The notes under the pieces: generated by a model
Seen by the model: the letters and a program-made list of their open reading frames with translations, nothing else
Told to the model about the DNA's origin: nothing
Database searches by the model: none
Part shown: positions 42,674 through 56,400 of the stretch, one piece after another
How the letters are laid out: each line of letters begins with the position of its first letter
How positions within the stretch are numbered: position 1 is the first letter of the stretch
Program-made: the position numbers and the translations under genes
DNA from: Zea mays
Lineage: Eukaryota > Streptophyta > Magnoliopsida > Poales > Poaceae
Reading direction: 5' to 3'
NCBI RefSeq assembly: GCF_902167145.1
Contig: NC_050097.1
Location: 111,819,982 to 111,883,981, forward strand
Length of the DNA stretch: 64,000 nt

Positions 42674-43563
42674 TGATGAGGACATCACTTCTATACATAC
42701 AATAAATGGACCGATAACACGATCGCGTGCACGACAACTAATTCTCCAGGTACGTTCTACCCTAGTCAATTGTGTTTCAGAGCTTACGCTTGGGGCCATG
42801 GATGTTTTAATGATTAGGAACCTTGGAGAGGACCAGCAAGGACTTTGGAAAGGCCTAGTTGTTGAGGAGGAGCAGCAAGGGCGCCCACAACAGGAAGGAG
42901 ATCAAGTCCGACTCGGCTGCGACTCCATCTCGGGTTCCAGGACCAGTCTGCACTAAAATGGATGCCCAAGATGCATCCGGACTCCGATTGCGACGGACTT
43001 GATATGGTTGGAACGATAAGGAGATTATCTAACCAACCCAACTGGTTCCACCCTAAAATTCGGCCGGAGTCAACGGGGATCGTCGAAACAAGTCAGCGTT
43101 CAGATTCTGTTTTGGTGCTGCGACACCGTCTGTTGGGCCGTTGGGCCGTGTATTGCGTCGGAGCCCATTAGGGGCGTGTCCAGGGGTCACGCACGCCCTA
43201 ATACTCTATTTATTCAGCAGCCGTCGCTATATTAGGGTTGGGTTTTGCTTAAGTTTAGATCTGTCGAGAACAGCCGCCGTAGATCGGTTTGTGAGACCTC
43301 AACTTGTGAGCTTAATCATTCATCCGCAATATTCTAGATTGTGTTCTTTCTTGTTCTTGCTTGTGTCTTCGATTCGCAGGCAAGGATTAGCCTTCGTGGC
43401 AAGGTCAATCGCGCTATGCATAGTTGATAACTAGAGGAGAAGTGGTGCTGTGATTGCGGGGTTCTAGTCGTGTTGATTGGAAGCCGGATCGTCTGTGTGA
43501 CATCTCCACCAAATCGATAGTTATCTTCACCTGACGGAAGATCGGGCACCCCCATTCCTATCA
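42674..43563 (+). mobile_element. 5' LTR of the CRM-like element
   Basis: 890 bp. Its first about 280 bp preserve, without a stop, the same reading frame that ends pol in the 3' copy. Confidence 0.93.
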
Positions 43564-44828
43564 AGTGGTATTCAAATACTCAGGTATTACCGTCAGGCTT
43601 ACCCTAGTTTAGTTTAGGTTTTTCATCCTATAACTCCAGATAATTGCCGTACAAAAAAATATATTCCGCTGTCCTAGAACCCTTGTTTAGCCTTGCAATT
43701 TCGTTTCAGATTGCTTTGTTGAGTTTGTGTCCGTGTCGAGTCTTGTTGCTGGTTTAGGTCGTGTCGTCATCGTAGTTCAACCGCTCCATCGCTGTTATTT
43801 GTTTTCGCCGCTATCCCATCCACCTTACCCAGATTACAAGTCGAGACACCACATTACTCGATTTGCCTCGCTAGCCGCCTTGTGTGAATTCTCGCCACGC
43901 TAGCCCTAGATTAGGTTGCAAGCCACATTGCATTGCAGCCCCCTCCTTGTTTCATCATCTGGCGCTTACCTATTGCTTATACCAGGGAGGTTTGTGCCCC
44001 TGTGCTCTATAGCCGCCGCTACGGTTCATACCAATTTGTGCCCTGGAAAACCATAACTTGAGGTACCTTCCATAAAACGGGCATAACTTTTCGCTCGGTG
44101 CTCCGTTTGAGCTCAAATTTTTACAGCAGATTCCTGACTCCATTTTGGGAAGATAATTAGGGATGTGTTGGTTCGGTCAAAAAATTAAAAAAAACCGGGA
44201 AGATAATTAAAAAAAATTGTTTAAGTGTTCTCATAATTTTAGAGATCCTTTGTGAATTTCTCTAGGCCACAATACAACTCTGTTTCAAGTGAAATTTTGT
44301 GTGCTTCCATCAATTGTGATTTTGGATCAGTTATAAAAAATTCAGAATATTTCGAGCTCGTTTGCTGGTACTCCTTTGGAAACGCGCCTTTGATTTCTAC
44401 TAGTGCTGAAAAATCTGCGCTATTTACAGAACTGCCATTCTGCTAGTTTGTTACTTTTATCTTGTTGTGCTTCGATAGGACACGTCTTAGACAACAATTG
44501 TGACTTGTGCTTTGGACACTTATTGAACTTCGCTAATCTGCACTCGATTTTGTTCCACATTCACATACATATTGTGCCTGTCCTACAGCTCCACATACTA
44601 TATCTTCTGATCAATACAAATTTGACCTTGCAATTGCAGTTTCACTACCTCTTGGTAAGTATCACGAACCAGCCTCCGATTGTACCATTCTTTGCTTGTA
44701 TTTCGTCAGACACTTGTAAGACCTTGGTAAGATACATTAGAGCGTGTTCCTGTGTTCCACCCGAGAGGAGCGTGTAGTGAGATTATTAGGGATAACCTTC
44801 ACCGTTTGTTCCCTGTTTTTGTGTTTCG
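43564..44828 (+). other. Primer site and long leader of the CRM-like element
   Basis: AGTGGTATTCAAATACTC follows the LTR end; TGGTAT at 43566 resembles the start of an initiator-Met primer site. The remaining 1.2 kb up to the gag ATG is an untranslated leader with only short ORFs that I do not consider genes. Confidence 0.65.
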
Positions 44829-47800
44829 ATGGCAGGCGACGACGAAGAAGCAAGGATCCCTACAGACTTCGATGAATGTGTTAGCCGCCAAGATCTTGAG
44901 GCAAACAACAAGCTCCTGAAGGAGCAAATGGAGGAGACGATCCACAAGTCAGTGCATGATGCCTTCATTAACATGGACCTTGGCAGGACTTACGAGAGGC
45001 TGGATCGACGATTGTCCCAGATCATCGACAGACTTGCTGTGTTGGAGACGCAACAACAAGCACCGCCACCACCTCCTCGTCCACGTCTTCCCGATGATGC
45101 GGTGATTGATGAAGAAGGTAATTATGATGAAGCGACCACCAGAGATTTGCGCCTCCGTCGTCGTCTTCATCAAAACATAGAAGGTATGCCACACCGCCAG
45201 CAAGGTAATAACAATCGTGCTCCTGACGACCCTTATGCTAAGATGAAATTTTCTATACCATCTTTTTCGGGTCATTATGATGCTGAGGGATATCTTGATT
45301 GGGAGATGACGATAGAACAGAAATTTGCTACCCACCTTGTACCTGAACGACATCAAGTTAGACAAGCCACTAGTGAATTTAAAGATTTTGCTATTGTTTG
45401 GTGCACTGGTCTAGTTTGGGATGGTAGAGCACCTACGACTTGGGAAGATCTTAAGGTAGCTATGCACGATAGATTTGTTCCCCCATCTTATCATAGAGAA
45501 TTGCGTAAGAAATTGACGCGTTTAGAGCAAGGGGATAAATCTGTTCAAGATTATTATGCTGAGCTTTAGAAGGGATTGCAGCGTTGTGGGATAGTAGAGG
45601 GACATGAGGACGCTCTTTGCCGTTTTTATTCAGGTTTGCGGCGTGACATTCAGGACATTGTGGATTACAAAGATTTTAACACTGTCAACAAGTTGTTCCA
45701 GTTTGCTATGCTTGCAGAGAAAGAATTGCAGGGACGCCAACATCGACCTAGGACTACTTTTGGCGCCTCCTCTACATCACGGACGCACACACCTGCCTCG
45801 AGTCATACACCTTCGACCACTACAGCGCCCACGTGACCTCTCTCGACACCTTCTGCACATGTTGGTAAACTTCCTTTGCAGGTACCCGCCAAGAAACAGA
45901 ATTCACCAGCACCTGCAGCACCTTCCAGTGGTCGTTCTTCAAGTATTGTTTGCCACCACTGTCATGGGATTGGTCACGTGAAGAAGGATTGCCCGAGTCA
46001 GCGAACATACATTGCTACGGATGATGGCTACATTAGTGCTTCCGACGGTGAGGATGACGATGATGACACCAGTGATGTTGCTGCTAATGATGATGCTATG
46101 CTTGGTGCTGATGCTACGGTGAACCTTCGAAGCATCATGGTGCAGCGTGTTCTTAGTGCTCAGCCAGAATCATCAGAGAAGCAGCAACGCCATAATTTGT
46201 TCCAGACTTTCTTTGCCATCGAGAATCGACGTGCACGTGTTATTATTGATGGTGGAAGCTACAATAATTTGGTGAGTTTAGATTTGGTCAAGAATCTTGG
46301 CTTGACCACACGTCCACGACCACATCCATACCACATTCAGTGGATCAATGATTCAGGCAAGGTTAAGGTAACACACATGGTACGAGTGCATTTCTCCATT
46401 GGTATGTATTCTGATTATGCGGATTGCGATGTAGTACCTATGGAAGCTTGTTCTCTTTTGTTGGGTAGACCTTGGGAATATGATACTGATGCACGTCACC
46501 ATGGTAGGAGTAATACATACACTTTTAGGCATAAAGATAAAAACATTACTTTGCTACCTTTGACTCTTGCTAAAATTGTACAAGCTGATAAAGATAGAGC
46601 TACAAATACCCATAAGGAACCAACTAATGAGACAGAAATTCAGCAACAAATTAAATTGAAAGCTCCTATCATGTTTGCTACTAAATCTGATCTTCTTGAA
46701 ACTCATGCTACTGATGCTTGTTGCTATGCCTTGGTTTTCAAAGATGCTTTCTTTTCTATTGATGTTATTTCTAGCACTTTGCCTGTATCTGTGACTAACC
46801 TTTTGCAGCAGTTCCGAGATGTTTTTCCCTCTGAGTTACCTCTAGGACTTCCTCCCATTCATGGGATTGAGCACCAGATTGATTTGATTCCTGGAGCGAG
46901 CTTGCCCAACCGTGTTGCATATCAAGCAAATCCTAAGGAGACTAAGGAGATTCAGCGCCAAGTCCAAGACCTTTTGGACCGCGGGTATGTACGTGAGAGC
47001 CTTAGTCCTTGTTCTGTTCCTGTCATTTTGGTTCCAAAGAAAGATGGTAGTTGGCGCATGTGTGTAGATTGTAGAGCCATTAATAACATCACTATCCGGT
47101 ACCGTCATCCTATTCCTCGATTAGATGATATGCTTGATGAGTTAAGTGGTTCTAAAATATTTTCTAAGATTGATTTGCGCAGTGGATACCACCAAATTAG
47201 AATGAAATTAGGCGATGAATGGAAAACTGCTTTTAAAACTAAGTTCGACTTGTATGAGTGGTTAGTGATGCCTTTTGGATTAACTAATGCCCCTAGTACT
47301 TTTATGCGTTTGATGAACGAGGTTTTGCGCCCATTTATTGGAAAATTTGTGGTGGTTTATTTTGATGATATCTTGATCTACAACACTTGTTTATCTGAAC
47401 ATCTTGACCATCTATGTGTTGTTTTTGATGCTTTGCGCGTCGCGCGCTTATTTGCTAACCTTGACAAATGCACCTTTTGCACCACACACGTATCGTTTCT
47501 TGGCTATGTTGTCACTACACAGGGTATTGAGGTTGATGAGGCCAAGGTGCATGCTATTCAGAGTTGGCCAACGCCATCGACGGTGACACAAGTACGGAGT
47601 TTTCTTGGACTTGCAGGATTTTATCGTCGTTTCGTGAAGGATTTCAGCACCATCGCTGCCCCATTACATGAGTTGACCAAGAAGGGTGTTTCATTTAATT
47701 GGGGGCAGTCACAAGAGGATTCTTTTGCTCTTTTAAAATAGAAGCTTACTCACGCGCCACTACTCCAACTTCCTGACTTTAGTAAGACTTTTGAACTCGA

Positions 47801-49712
47801 ATGTGATGCAAGTGGAGTTGGCATTGGTGCTGTTTTGATGCAAGGAGGTAAACCCGTTGCATATTTTAGTGAAAAATTGAATGGTCCTGTTCTTAATTAT
47901 TCTACTTATGATAAAGAATTATATGCTCTCATACGATCTTTGCAAACATGGAAACATTATTTGTGGTCTAAGGAATTTGTTATTCATTCTGATCATGAGT
48001 CACTTAAGCATCTTCGTAGTCAAACAAATCTGAACCGTAGACATGCCAAGTGGGTAGAATTTCTTGAAACTTTTCCTTACATCATTAAATATAAAAAGGG
48101 GAATGATAATGTGATTGCCGATGCTTTATCTAAACGCTATGTTATGTTGTCTCAACTTGATTGTCGTATTTTTGGACTTAAAACAATTAAGGGACAATAT
48201 GCTTTTGATGATGATTTTAAAGAGGTTGCATTAAATTGTAAAGAGGGCCATACATGGAATAAATTTGTGCTAAATGATGGATACTTATTTAGAGCTAACC
48301 GCCCATGCATTCTAGTTGGTTCGGTTCGTCTTTTGTTGTTGCAGGAAGTGCATGGTGGTGGTTTGATGGGTCACTTCGGTGCCAAGAAGACGGAGGCTGT
48401 GCTGTCCACACACTTCTTTTGGCCTCGAATGCGGCGTGATGTTGAGCGCTTTGTAGCAAGATGCACGACGTGTCAAAAAGCTAAGTCCCGATTGAACCCA
48501 CATGGTTTGTATATGCCTCTTCCTATTCCTTCAGTTCCGTGGGCGGATATTTCTATGGATTTTGTTTTGGGATTGCCTAGGACGAAGAGGGGGAGCGATA
48601 GTGTTTTTATTGTGGTTGATCATTTCTCTAAGATGGCACATTTTATACCTTGTCACAAAACGGATGATGCCATTCATATTGCTAACCTGTTTTTCAAAGA
48701 GATTGTTCATTTGCATGGTATGCCTTCTACTATTGTTTCAGATCGTGATGTAAAATTCTTGAGTCATTTTTGGCGTACTCTATAGAACAAAGTGGGGACA
48801 AAATTGTTGTTTTCTACTACTTGTCATCCCCAAACTGATGGACAAATAGAAGTTGTGAATAGAACATTGTCTGCAATGCTGCGAGCAATATTGAAGAAAA
48901 ACTTGAAAATGTGGGAAGAGTGTTTGCCGCATGTGGAGTTTGCATATAATCGGGCGGAACACTCCACCACCAAGGTAAGTCCTTTTCAGGTAGTGTATGG
49001 TTTTAACCCTCGTGCTCCTATTGATCTTTTGTCTCTACCTACTACCGAGCAAGTACATAGTGATGCTAAGGAGCGTGCTGACTTTATTTTGAAACTTCAT
49101 GCTTCAACTAAAGCAAACATTGAAAAGATGACTGAAAAATATAGAATTGCTGGTAGTCAAGGTAGAAAACAAGTTAAGCTTGAAGTGGGTGATTTAGTGT
49201 GGTTGCACTTGAGAAAAGATAGATTTCCAGAGTTAAGAAAGTCTAAATTGATGCCACGTGGTGCTGGTCCATATAAGATTTTGGAGAAAATAAATGATAA
49301 TGCATATAAACTTGAGTTGCCTCCCGAGTTCCGGGTTAGTCCTACATTTAATATTGCAGATTTGAAACCGTATTTGGGGGAAGAAGATGAGCTTGAGTCG
49401 AGGACGACTCCACTTCAAGAGGGGGAGGATGATGAGGACATCACTTCTATACATACAATAAATGGATCGATAACACGATCGCGTGCACGACAGCTAATTC
49501 TCCAGGTACGTTCTACCATAGTCAATTGTGTTTCAGAGCTTACGCTTGGGGCCTTGGATGTTTTAATGATTAGGAACCTTGGAGAGGACCAGCAAGGACT
49601 TTGGAAAGGCCTAGTTGTTGAGGAGGAGCAGCAAGGGCGCCCACAACAGGAAGGAGATCAAGTCCGACTCGGCTGCGACTCCATCTCGGGTTCCAAGACC
49701 AGTCTGCACTAA
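44829..49712 (+). pseudogene. CRM-like gag-pol polyprotein, four nonsense codons
   Basis: Starts MAGDDEEARIPTDF. Gag core with YLDWEMTIEQKF and MHDRFVPPSYHRELRKKL; CCHC knuckle at 45951-45992 (CHHCHGIGHVKKDC); protease IIDGGSYNNLVS; RT with CVDCRAINNITIRYRHP and YFDDILIYN (47358-47369); RNase H with [13 protein letters not shown]; integrase with HH-CC ([11 protein letters not shown] to CTTCQKAKS), [18 protein letters not shown] and DGQIEVVNR. The tail GDLVWLHLRKDRFPELRKSK continues through ITRSRARQLILQ into the 3' LTR. TAG 45567-45569, TGA 45834-45836, TAG 47739-47741 and TAG 48783-48785 lie in one unbroken frame, so it is inactive by point mutation only. Confidence 0.94.
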
Positions 49713-50319
49713 AATGGACGCCCAAGATGCATCCGGACTCCGATTGCGACGGACTTGATATGGTTGGAAATATAAGGAGATTATCTAACCAACCCAACTA
49801 GTTCCACCCTAAAATTCGGCCGGAGTCAACGAGAATCATCGAAACAAGTCAGCATTCAGATTCTGTTTTGGTGCTGCGACACCGTCTGTTGGGCCGTTGG
49901 GCCGTGTATCGCGTCGGAGCCCATTAGGGGCGCGTCCAGGGGTCACACATGCACTAATACTCTATTTATTCAGCAGCCGCCGCCACATTAGGGTTGGGTT
50001 TTGCTTAAGTTTAGATCTGTCGAGAACAGCCGCCGTAGATCGGTTTGTGAGGCCCCAACTTGTGAGCTTAATCATCCATCCGCAATATTCTAGATTGTGT
50101 TCTTTCTTGTTCTTTCTTGTGTCTTCGATTCGCAGGCAAGGATTAGCCTTCGTGGCGAGGTCAATCGCGCAGCACACGGTTGATAACCAGAGGAGAAGTG
50201 GTGCTGTGATTGCGGGGTTCTAGTCGTGTTGATTGGAAGCCGGATCATCTGTGTGACATCTCCACCAAATCGATAGTTATCTTCACCTGACGGAAGATCG
50301 GGCACCCCCGTTCCTATCA
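49431..50319 (+). mobile_element. 3' LTR of the CRM-like element
   Basis: 889 bp. The pol frame ends at 49712, 282 bp inside it. The right end CCTATCA is followed by the duplication GCACT. Confidence 0.93.
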
Positions 50320-53024
50320 GCACTCCCCTATCCTCGCAACTGCCGAGCGTCAACTTGGACCCACCAGTTCCTGTGCCCCGAGTATATATCCCGAGCCGAA
50401 CGCCTCCTCTTGTTCGCCAGACTCGTCCGCGGGCGCCGAAAGATAGAGAAAGGGTGAGTGAGGGTTGGAGGGTCGCGCAACTGCTCGGAGACCGGGCTGG
50501 TGGAACTGTGGGACCTCCGATACTCTACACACGGATCAGAGTCGTGGCTGTGGACAGGACACAATCGAAATCGCTCACTGACGTTCGACATCACCATGTT
50601 TCTGCCCCTCAATGTGGATCGGCTCCATCACCACAAATTCACGGGTATGACCACTTTTGTTGATGTCATTGGCTAATCCTTGAGGTGTAGTGTCACGAGG
50701 GGGAGGAAATTACTCCTCGATGGGACGAGAATTGCTCACCGGTGCCACTCCGGCTTTGGTCTGCTATGGTTCATCGTTGGCGGGGAGCTAGGCATGACAA
50801 TTGGTGGCGTGTAGTAGATTTTCGAGTTCAGGAGGGTCAGGGCATTGTGCGCTAGCATTTAAACTTGGAATCCGAGTCTGGGGGCGTCGGGCGGAGTGCG
50901 CCAACGATCTGCTCTGCCAAAGAGGGTTCTCGGCGGCGCCACCCGGTTGAGTCGGGGGGTTAGTGGCGACCTCTGGACCGTCCGATCGGCTTTGGGTGGT
51001 CCAAATTAGAACTGCGTACCCCTTCGCCCATAATCGAATCCTGACCGTTAACTCTAGATCGTACGGGAGATGTTAGATCGCGCATATGTGAAACTTGGGT
51101 CGTAGATCGCTAATCCAACGTCAGTGGTCGCGTACCGGGTCGGTATGAGGATCATTTAATCTGGTGCGTCGGATTCAGATCTGACGGCCAGAACACCCTA
51201 CATACCCCTTCAGCCAAACATTTTTGCGTATGAGCCCTCGGGATTCCGGGGAATTAACCCGCTGTCCACGCATATGTGGAGACCCTCACAACCAGACCTA
51301 GGAATCTTGTAAACCAGCCCCTGGTCTTCAGCATAATTTTGCACGCAGTACAGGGAAATAGAAAATCAGATAAATTCATTTAGAAAATACTTTTTAGTGT
51401 AAAAATAATTGCAGGAACTTGATTAATTCATATAAAATTCATTTTACTCCTTTTTAACCCATTCCAGTTTCTATAATTTTGTATTAATATTGTTTATCAC
51501 TTAGTACATTTGTTTTAGCATGAAACCTATATTAAAATTTATCACTTAATTATTTCTGTACCAAACACATAAAACCTTTAGAAAATCATAACTTGAAATC
51601 TGTAACTCCGAATTTAGTGATTCTTGTTCCTACGATCTCGTTATGATGTGTAGATTAGTATTATATATTATGTATTCATGTTTGGTGTGATGTTAATTTC
51701 TCCTTTGTACCATGTTTGTTTGTATTGTGGCGAGTAGACGAGCCAGTAACTGAGGATCCAGGTGTTCAGTAGGTAGAAGTTGCTGAGCAGGAGCTCATTG
51801 AAGGCAAGTTGTGTGTTTGACCACTTTTATTTACCCAATAATGTTCTCTATAATCATTTTATCATGCATAGGCTTAATTTTGATGGGACCCAATAGGTCA
51901 CCCTAGTTTGGTCATCTTTACCCCTTGTTTATCCCTAAACTTTTGGGTAGTCTTTGCTATTGCTATATATGGTCTTTGGTGTTGAGATAACTATTACACA
52001 TGGTCATTCTTTATCATTATTGTTCTATTTCTGTTCATGACAAGACTATTATGTTAAATGGAACATGGAGCTTAACTTGAGAAACATGTGCCACCACAAG
52101 GGTGGAACGGGACGCCCTTGACTGACTAATTAGGAAAGCTAGTGGAGGACTACCTTACCCGAAAGGGGCAAGGGCAGTAGGGGAGTAGGCGTGTAGGGAG
52201 GTTCTCGGGTTGATTTTGCTGTGATGGCGGTCAGACGGGGGATTCCTGCATTGCGCTCCCTAGAAACTGTAGCGGGTTTTATGAAGCTAGTGGAACTTTG
52301 TAAAGGCCTCATAGTATTACCCTGCCTCGCTTCCTTGGTAGATGTGTATGGGGTCCGTACAACCCCGTGGCAAATGGGTAACATGACTTGTAGGTACAAG
52401 GTACAACCTCTGCAGAGTGTAAAACTGGTATACTAGTCGTGCTCGCGGTCATGAGCAGCTCAGAACTCTCGCATGATTAATTTACGGAATTAAATTCAAT
52501 TTGTCATTTGCATCGCATTGTGCTTTATTATTAATTTTGATCTATTATTACTCTGGTTTGGTATCTACTTACATTTAGTAACTGCTGAAAATTTTTGGCC
52601 AACTTATTAAAAGCAATGCTTAGCTTTAAACCCTTATTTGTTGGTCAGCCTTACACTTCACATGAACTCTCACCTTTGGTGAGTTCATGCACATGATTCC
52701 CCACAACTTGTTGAGCTATGATCTTTAGTGAGCTCACCCTTGCGATATATACCCCCCCACAGGAGAAGAACAGGTGGTCTAGGAGGAGCCCTACAACGAA
52801 GAGTACGAGCTTATCTAGGTGACATCTCCCAGTCAGCTTGATGGCGCTAAGGAATAATACTTAGTCCGCTTTATTATTATCATTTATTTTTATAAGACTT
52901 CCGCTATGTAATAATGATATTTGTGACATTTATCTCTATACACTGTCATTATATGTGATGTTCTTCTTTGGCGCACATATGAGACACACTCGGCTTTGTC
53001 CCTTAAATTCGGGTGTGACAGAAA

Positions 53025-53035
53025 TGGTATCAGAG
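53025..53035 (+). other. Primer-binding site of the plus-strand Tekay-like element
   Basis: TGGTATCAGAG stands four bases after the LTR terminus GTGTGACA, complementary to the initiator-Met tRNA. The same spacing occurs in the minus-strand relative at 31097. Confidence 0.88.
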
Positions 53036-53438
53036 GAAATGTTGACTGTCAGACAAAACCTAGATAGAACTGGACAAAACCCTTACCTACTTACCTTACT
53101 CTAATTCTTTCTATACTTATCTTGATCCTGTCTCACCTTTTGCTGTTCTACTCTGACTATTCTTATCTTTTCTACTCTAGAAAGACAAGAAGGATTTCAC
53201 ACCTTGGAATCCTACATTTATGACCCTTTAAAGAGATAGGAGACCTAAGACAAAATTAAAATTATTTTCTCTATCTAAAGTGTTTGGATGATTGTTTTGA
53301 TGATAAATGCCTGATTTACTTCTTTGATTGACTGAATTAGTATAGCAGGGCATTTTAGCATGTACCACTATAAGGTAATGTATTAGCCTTAGTAGGTGAC
53401 ACACTAATCTACTAAGCTAATAGAACCCCCAAAAGATC

Positions 53439-56400
53439 GTGTCTCGCAATTACTCGTCTTGTCTACAATTTTATCTTACCATGTGTTTCTAACCCATATG
53501 ATCAATACTAGGAAGGGAGGCGCAATCGATCTACCTGCCAACCCCCACAACAGGAGGATTGTTAGACAACAACAAGCAGAAATGAATCCTCCACCACATG
53601 GCACAAATCCAGTGGTCGCAGCTCAGATGCAGATGCTACAACAGATGACAAACACGATGAATGAAATGCAAACCTAGATGAGGCAAGAACTCTAGGAGAT
53701 GCGTCAGGAACGACAGGAGATGCGAGAGGAGATGAGGCAAGAAAGGCGGGAAAGGCAGTAACAACCACCACTACCTCCACCACCACCACCAGTTCCACCC
53801 GGGACAAGCACCAGGAATTCATGAGTCATAAGCCACCCACATTCTCCAACTCTCCAGATCCTTTACATGCTAACGACTGACTAAAATCAGTGGAGTAGAT
53901 GATGAATATTGCTTAATGCTCTGACCGAGAGAAGGTGCTTATCACACCCGGATTTAAGGGACAAAGTCAGGTGCATTTGATATATGCGCCAAAGAAGACA
54001 ACACATATAATAACAGATTGTATACAGATAAATGTCACAACATAATCAGAGTACTTATTACATAGCGGAAGTCTTACAAAAAAATAAAAGATAAATATAA
54101 AATGAACTAAAGTCCATCCTTGGCGCCATAAAGTCAACTGGGAGACGCCACCTAGATCAAGTCAAACTCCTCGTTTTGTGGCTCCTCTTGAACCACCTGT
54201 TCTTCTCCTATGGGGGTGTGAGACAGCAAGGGTGAGCTCACACATGTTCATCGCTCAACAAGTTGTGGGGAATAATGTGGCATGAACTCACCAAAGATGA
54301 GAGTTCATGTGATGTGTAAGGCTGATCAACAATAGAGGTTTAAGCTGAGCATTGCTTTTAATAAGTTGGTCAAATTTTATTAGCAGTTACTAAATGTAAG
54401 TAGATACCAAACCATAATAAGAATAATAGAACAAAATTAATAATAAATCCCATGCAATGCAAATGACAAATTGAATTTAATTCTATAGTTTAATCATGCA
54501 AGAGTCCTGAGCTGCTCTTGACCGTGAGCTCGGCTAGTATACTAGTTTTACACTCCGCAGAGGTTGTACACTATACCCACAAGTCATGTTACCCATCTGC
54601 CACGGGGTTGTACAGGCCCCATACACCTCTACCAAGGAAGCGAGGCAGGGTAACACTACGAGGCCTTTACAAAGTTCCACTAGCTTCCGAAAACCCGCTA
54701 CAGTTTATGGGAAGAGCAATTGTAGGAATCCCTCATCTGTCCGCCATCGCAGCAAAATCAACCCGAGAACCTCCCTACATGCCTACTCCCCTACTGCCCT
54801 TGCCCCTTTCGGGTAAGGTAGTCTTCCACTAGCTTTCCTAATTAGTCAGCCAAGGGCGTCCCATTACACCCTTGTGGTGGCACGTGTTTCTCAAGTTAAG
54901 CTCCATGTTTCAATTAAGATTAATTATCTTGACATGAACATAAATAACATAACAGAATAATTGGAACATGGATATAATGAAATATTAACCCAAAACCATG
55001 TAAAGCAATAGCATAACTACCCAAATGATTCAGGGATAAACAAGGTAAAAAGGATAAACATAGTAGGGTGACCTATTGGGTCCCATCAAAATTAAACCTA
55101 TGCATTGATAAGTGACATTAAAGAACATTATTGGGTAAAAAGTGGTCAAGGGCACATCTTGCCTTCAATGAGCTCCTGCTCAGCAACTTCTATCTGCTAA
55201 ACACCGGGATCCTCAGCCACTAGCTCTTCTACTCGCCACAATACAAACAAGCATAATATAAAGGAGAAATTAACATCACACCAAACATGCAAACAAAATA
55301 CATATTAATAATCTACGTACTAAAATAAGATCATAGGAATAGGAATCATTAATTTTGGAGTTATAGATTTTAAGTTATGAATTTCCAAAGGTTTTATGTG
55401 CTTGGTATATGATTATTTAAGAAATTAACTTTATTACTGTTTTCATGTCAAAACAGAGACACTAGGTAATAAACAATAATATTACAAAATTATAGAAACT
55501 AGAATGGATTAATTTGGACTAAGTATGAATTTTCTATGAATTAAATAAGTTCTAGAAATTGTTTTTATATTAAAAACTCATTTCTTAAATAAATTTCCTG
55601 ATTAACTCTCTGGTTGGATCGCGCACATAAAAACAGAGAAGTCTGGGGTCTGATTCATAACAATCCCCAAGACTCAGGCTTCCCTCGGGTGGACGACGGG
55701 TTATTTAGTAATAAGTTCAGGGGCTCTTATATAAATAGTACACGGCGAAGGGGTAGGTTTAGATCTCAGCCAACGGATTTGATGTGGACGGTGAGGATTA
55801 GTTTCGCCCCACCGTGAACCGGTATGCCATGCGGATCGTCAGATCCAGATCCCACCGTCCAGCTTGTTATGAGCACCGAAACCAGATACGACCGCCCGAT
55901 CCCGATCGGACGATCCTGGATCCCGCCCTCAATCGGTACGTGCGACTAAACCTATGTCGTTGATCTCTCATCCCACGGTCGCAAGTCGACCCGGTCGACC
56001 CGACACCCTCTTCTAATCTCAGCCAACCAAGAAGGATCGGACGACACTCGTGTCCTCTTCTTCCCCTAGCCCTCGGTTCCCCAACGCCGACGCGGCGAGC
56101 ACTAACTCCGGCAAAGCTAAACCACGACCTATGTACATAATACACTAATTCGGCTTGCCCACACGCTACGACAATGACTACGAGTACGGGCGTGGGATTC
56201 TTACCAGAGAATTTTAGCTCTAGCGAGTAGTCCACGGTGGAAGATGTGTTCCGCCCCCGATCCAACTCCGGTGAGGAATTCCCCCTGATTCGGGAACTCC
56301 CAGTCCACCCCGAGGACACAGATAGCCTCCCCAGATCTTGGCGCTTCCTCACGGCCACCCCCACGAGCTAGAACTCCGGTGTGGAGGGAATTCACCGACG

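Larger units (their letters stand above)
42674..50319 (+). mobile_element. CRM/Reina-like chromovirus, complete structure (7646 bp)
   Basis: LTRs at 42674-43563 (890 bp) and 49431-50319 (889 bp), both TGATGAGGACATCAC to CCTATCA, flanked by perfect GCACT (42669-42673, 50320-50324). The 3' LTR is preceded by AGAGGGGGAGGA. I count about 35 LTR mismatches (near 4%), or about 1.5 million years. One gag-pol frame runs from 44829 into the 3' LTR with four nonsense codons and no frameshift. TGATGA-type LTR ends and pol reading into the LTR are features known from the CRM clade, but the assignment to CRM rather than Reina is by eye. Confidence 0.93.
42520..53020 (+). mobile_element. 5' LTR of a plus-strand Tekay-like element, truncated and split
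   Basis: Consists of 42520-42673 and 50320-53020 around the CRM-like insertion; the duplicated GCACT joins them. GC-rich first (to about 51250), then AT-rich, then the conserved LTR end with GGTGTGACA at 53020 followed by a primer site. The 5' part of the LTR is missing. I see no gene in 50325-53020. Confidence 0.75.
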
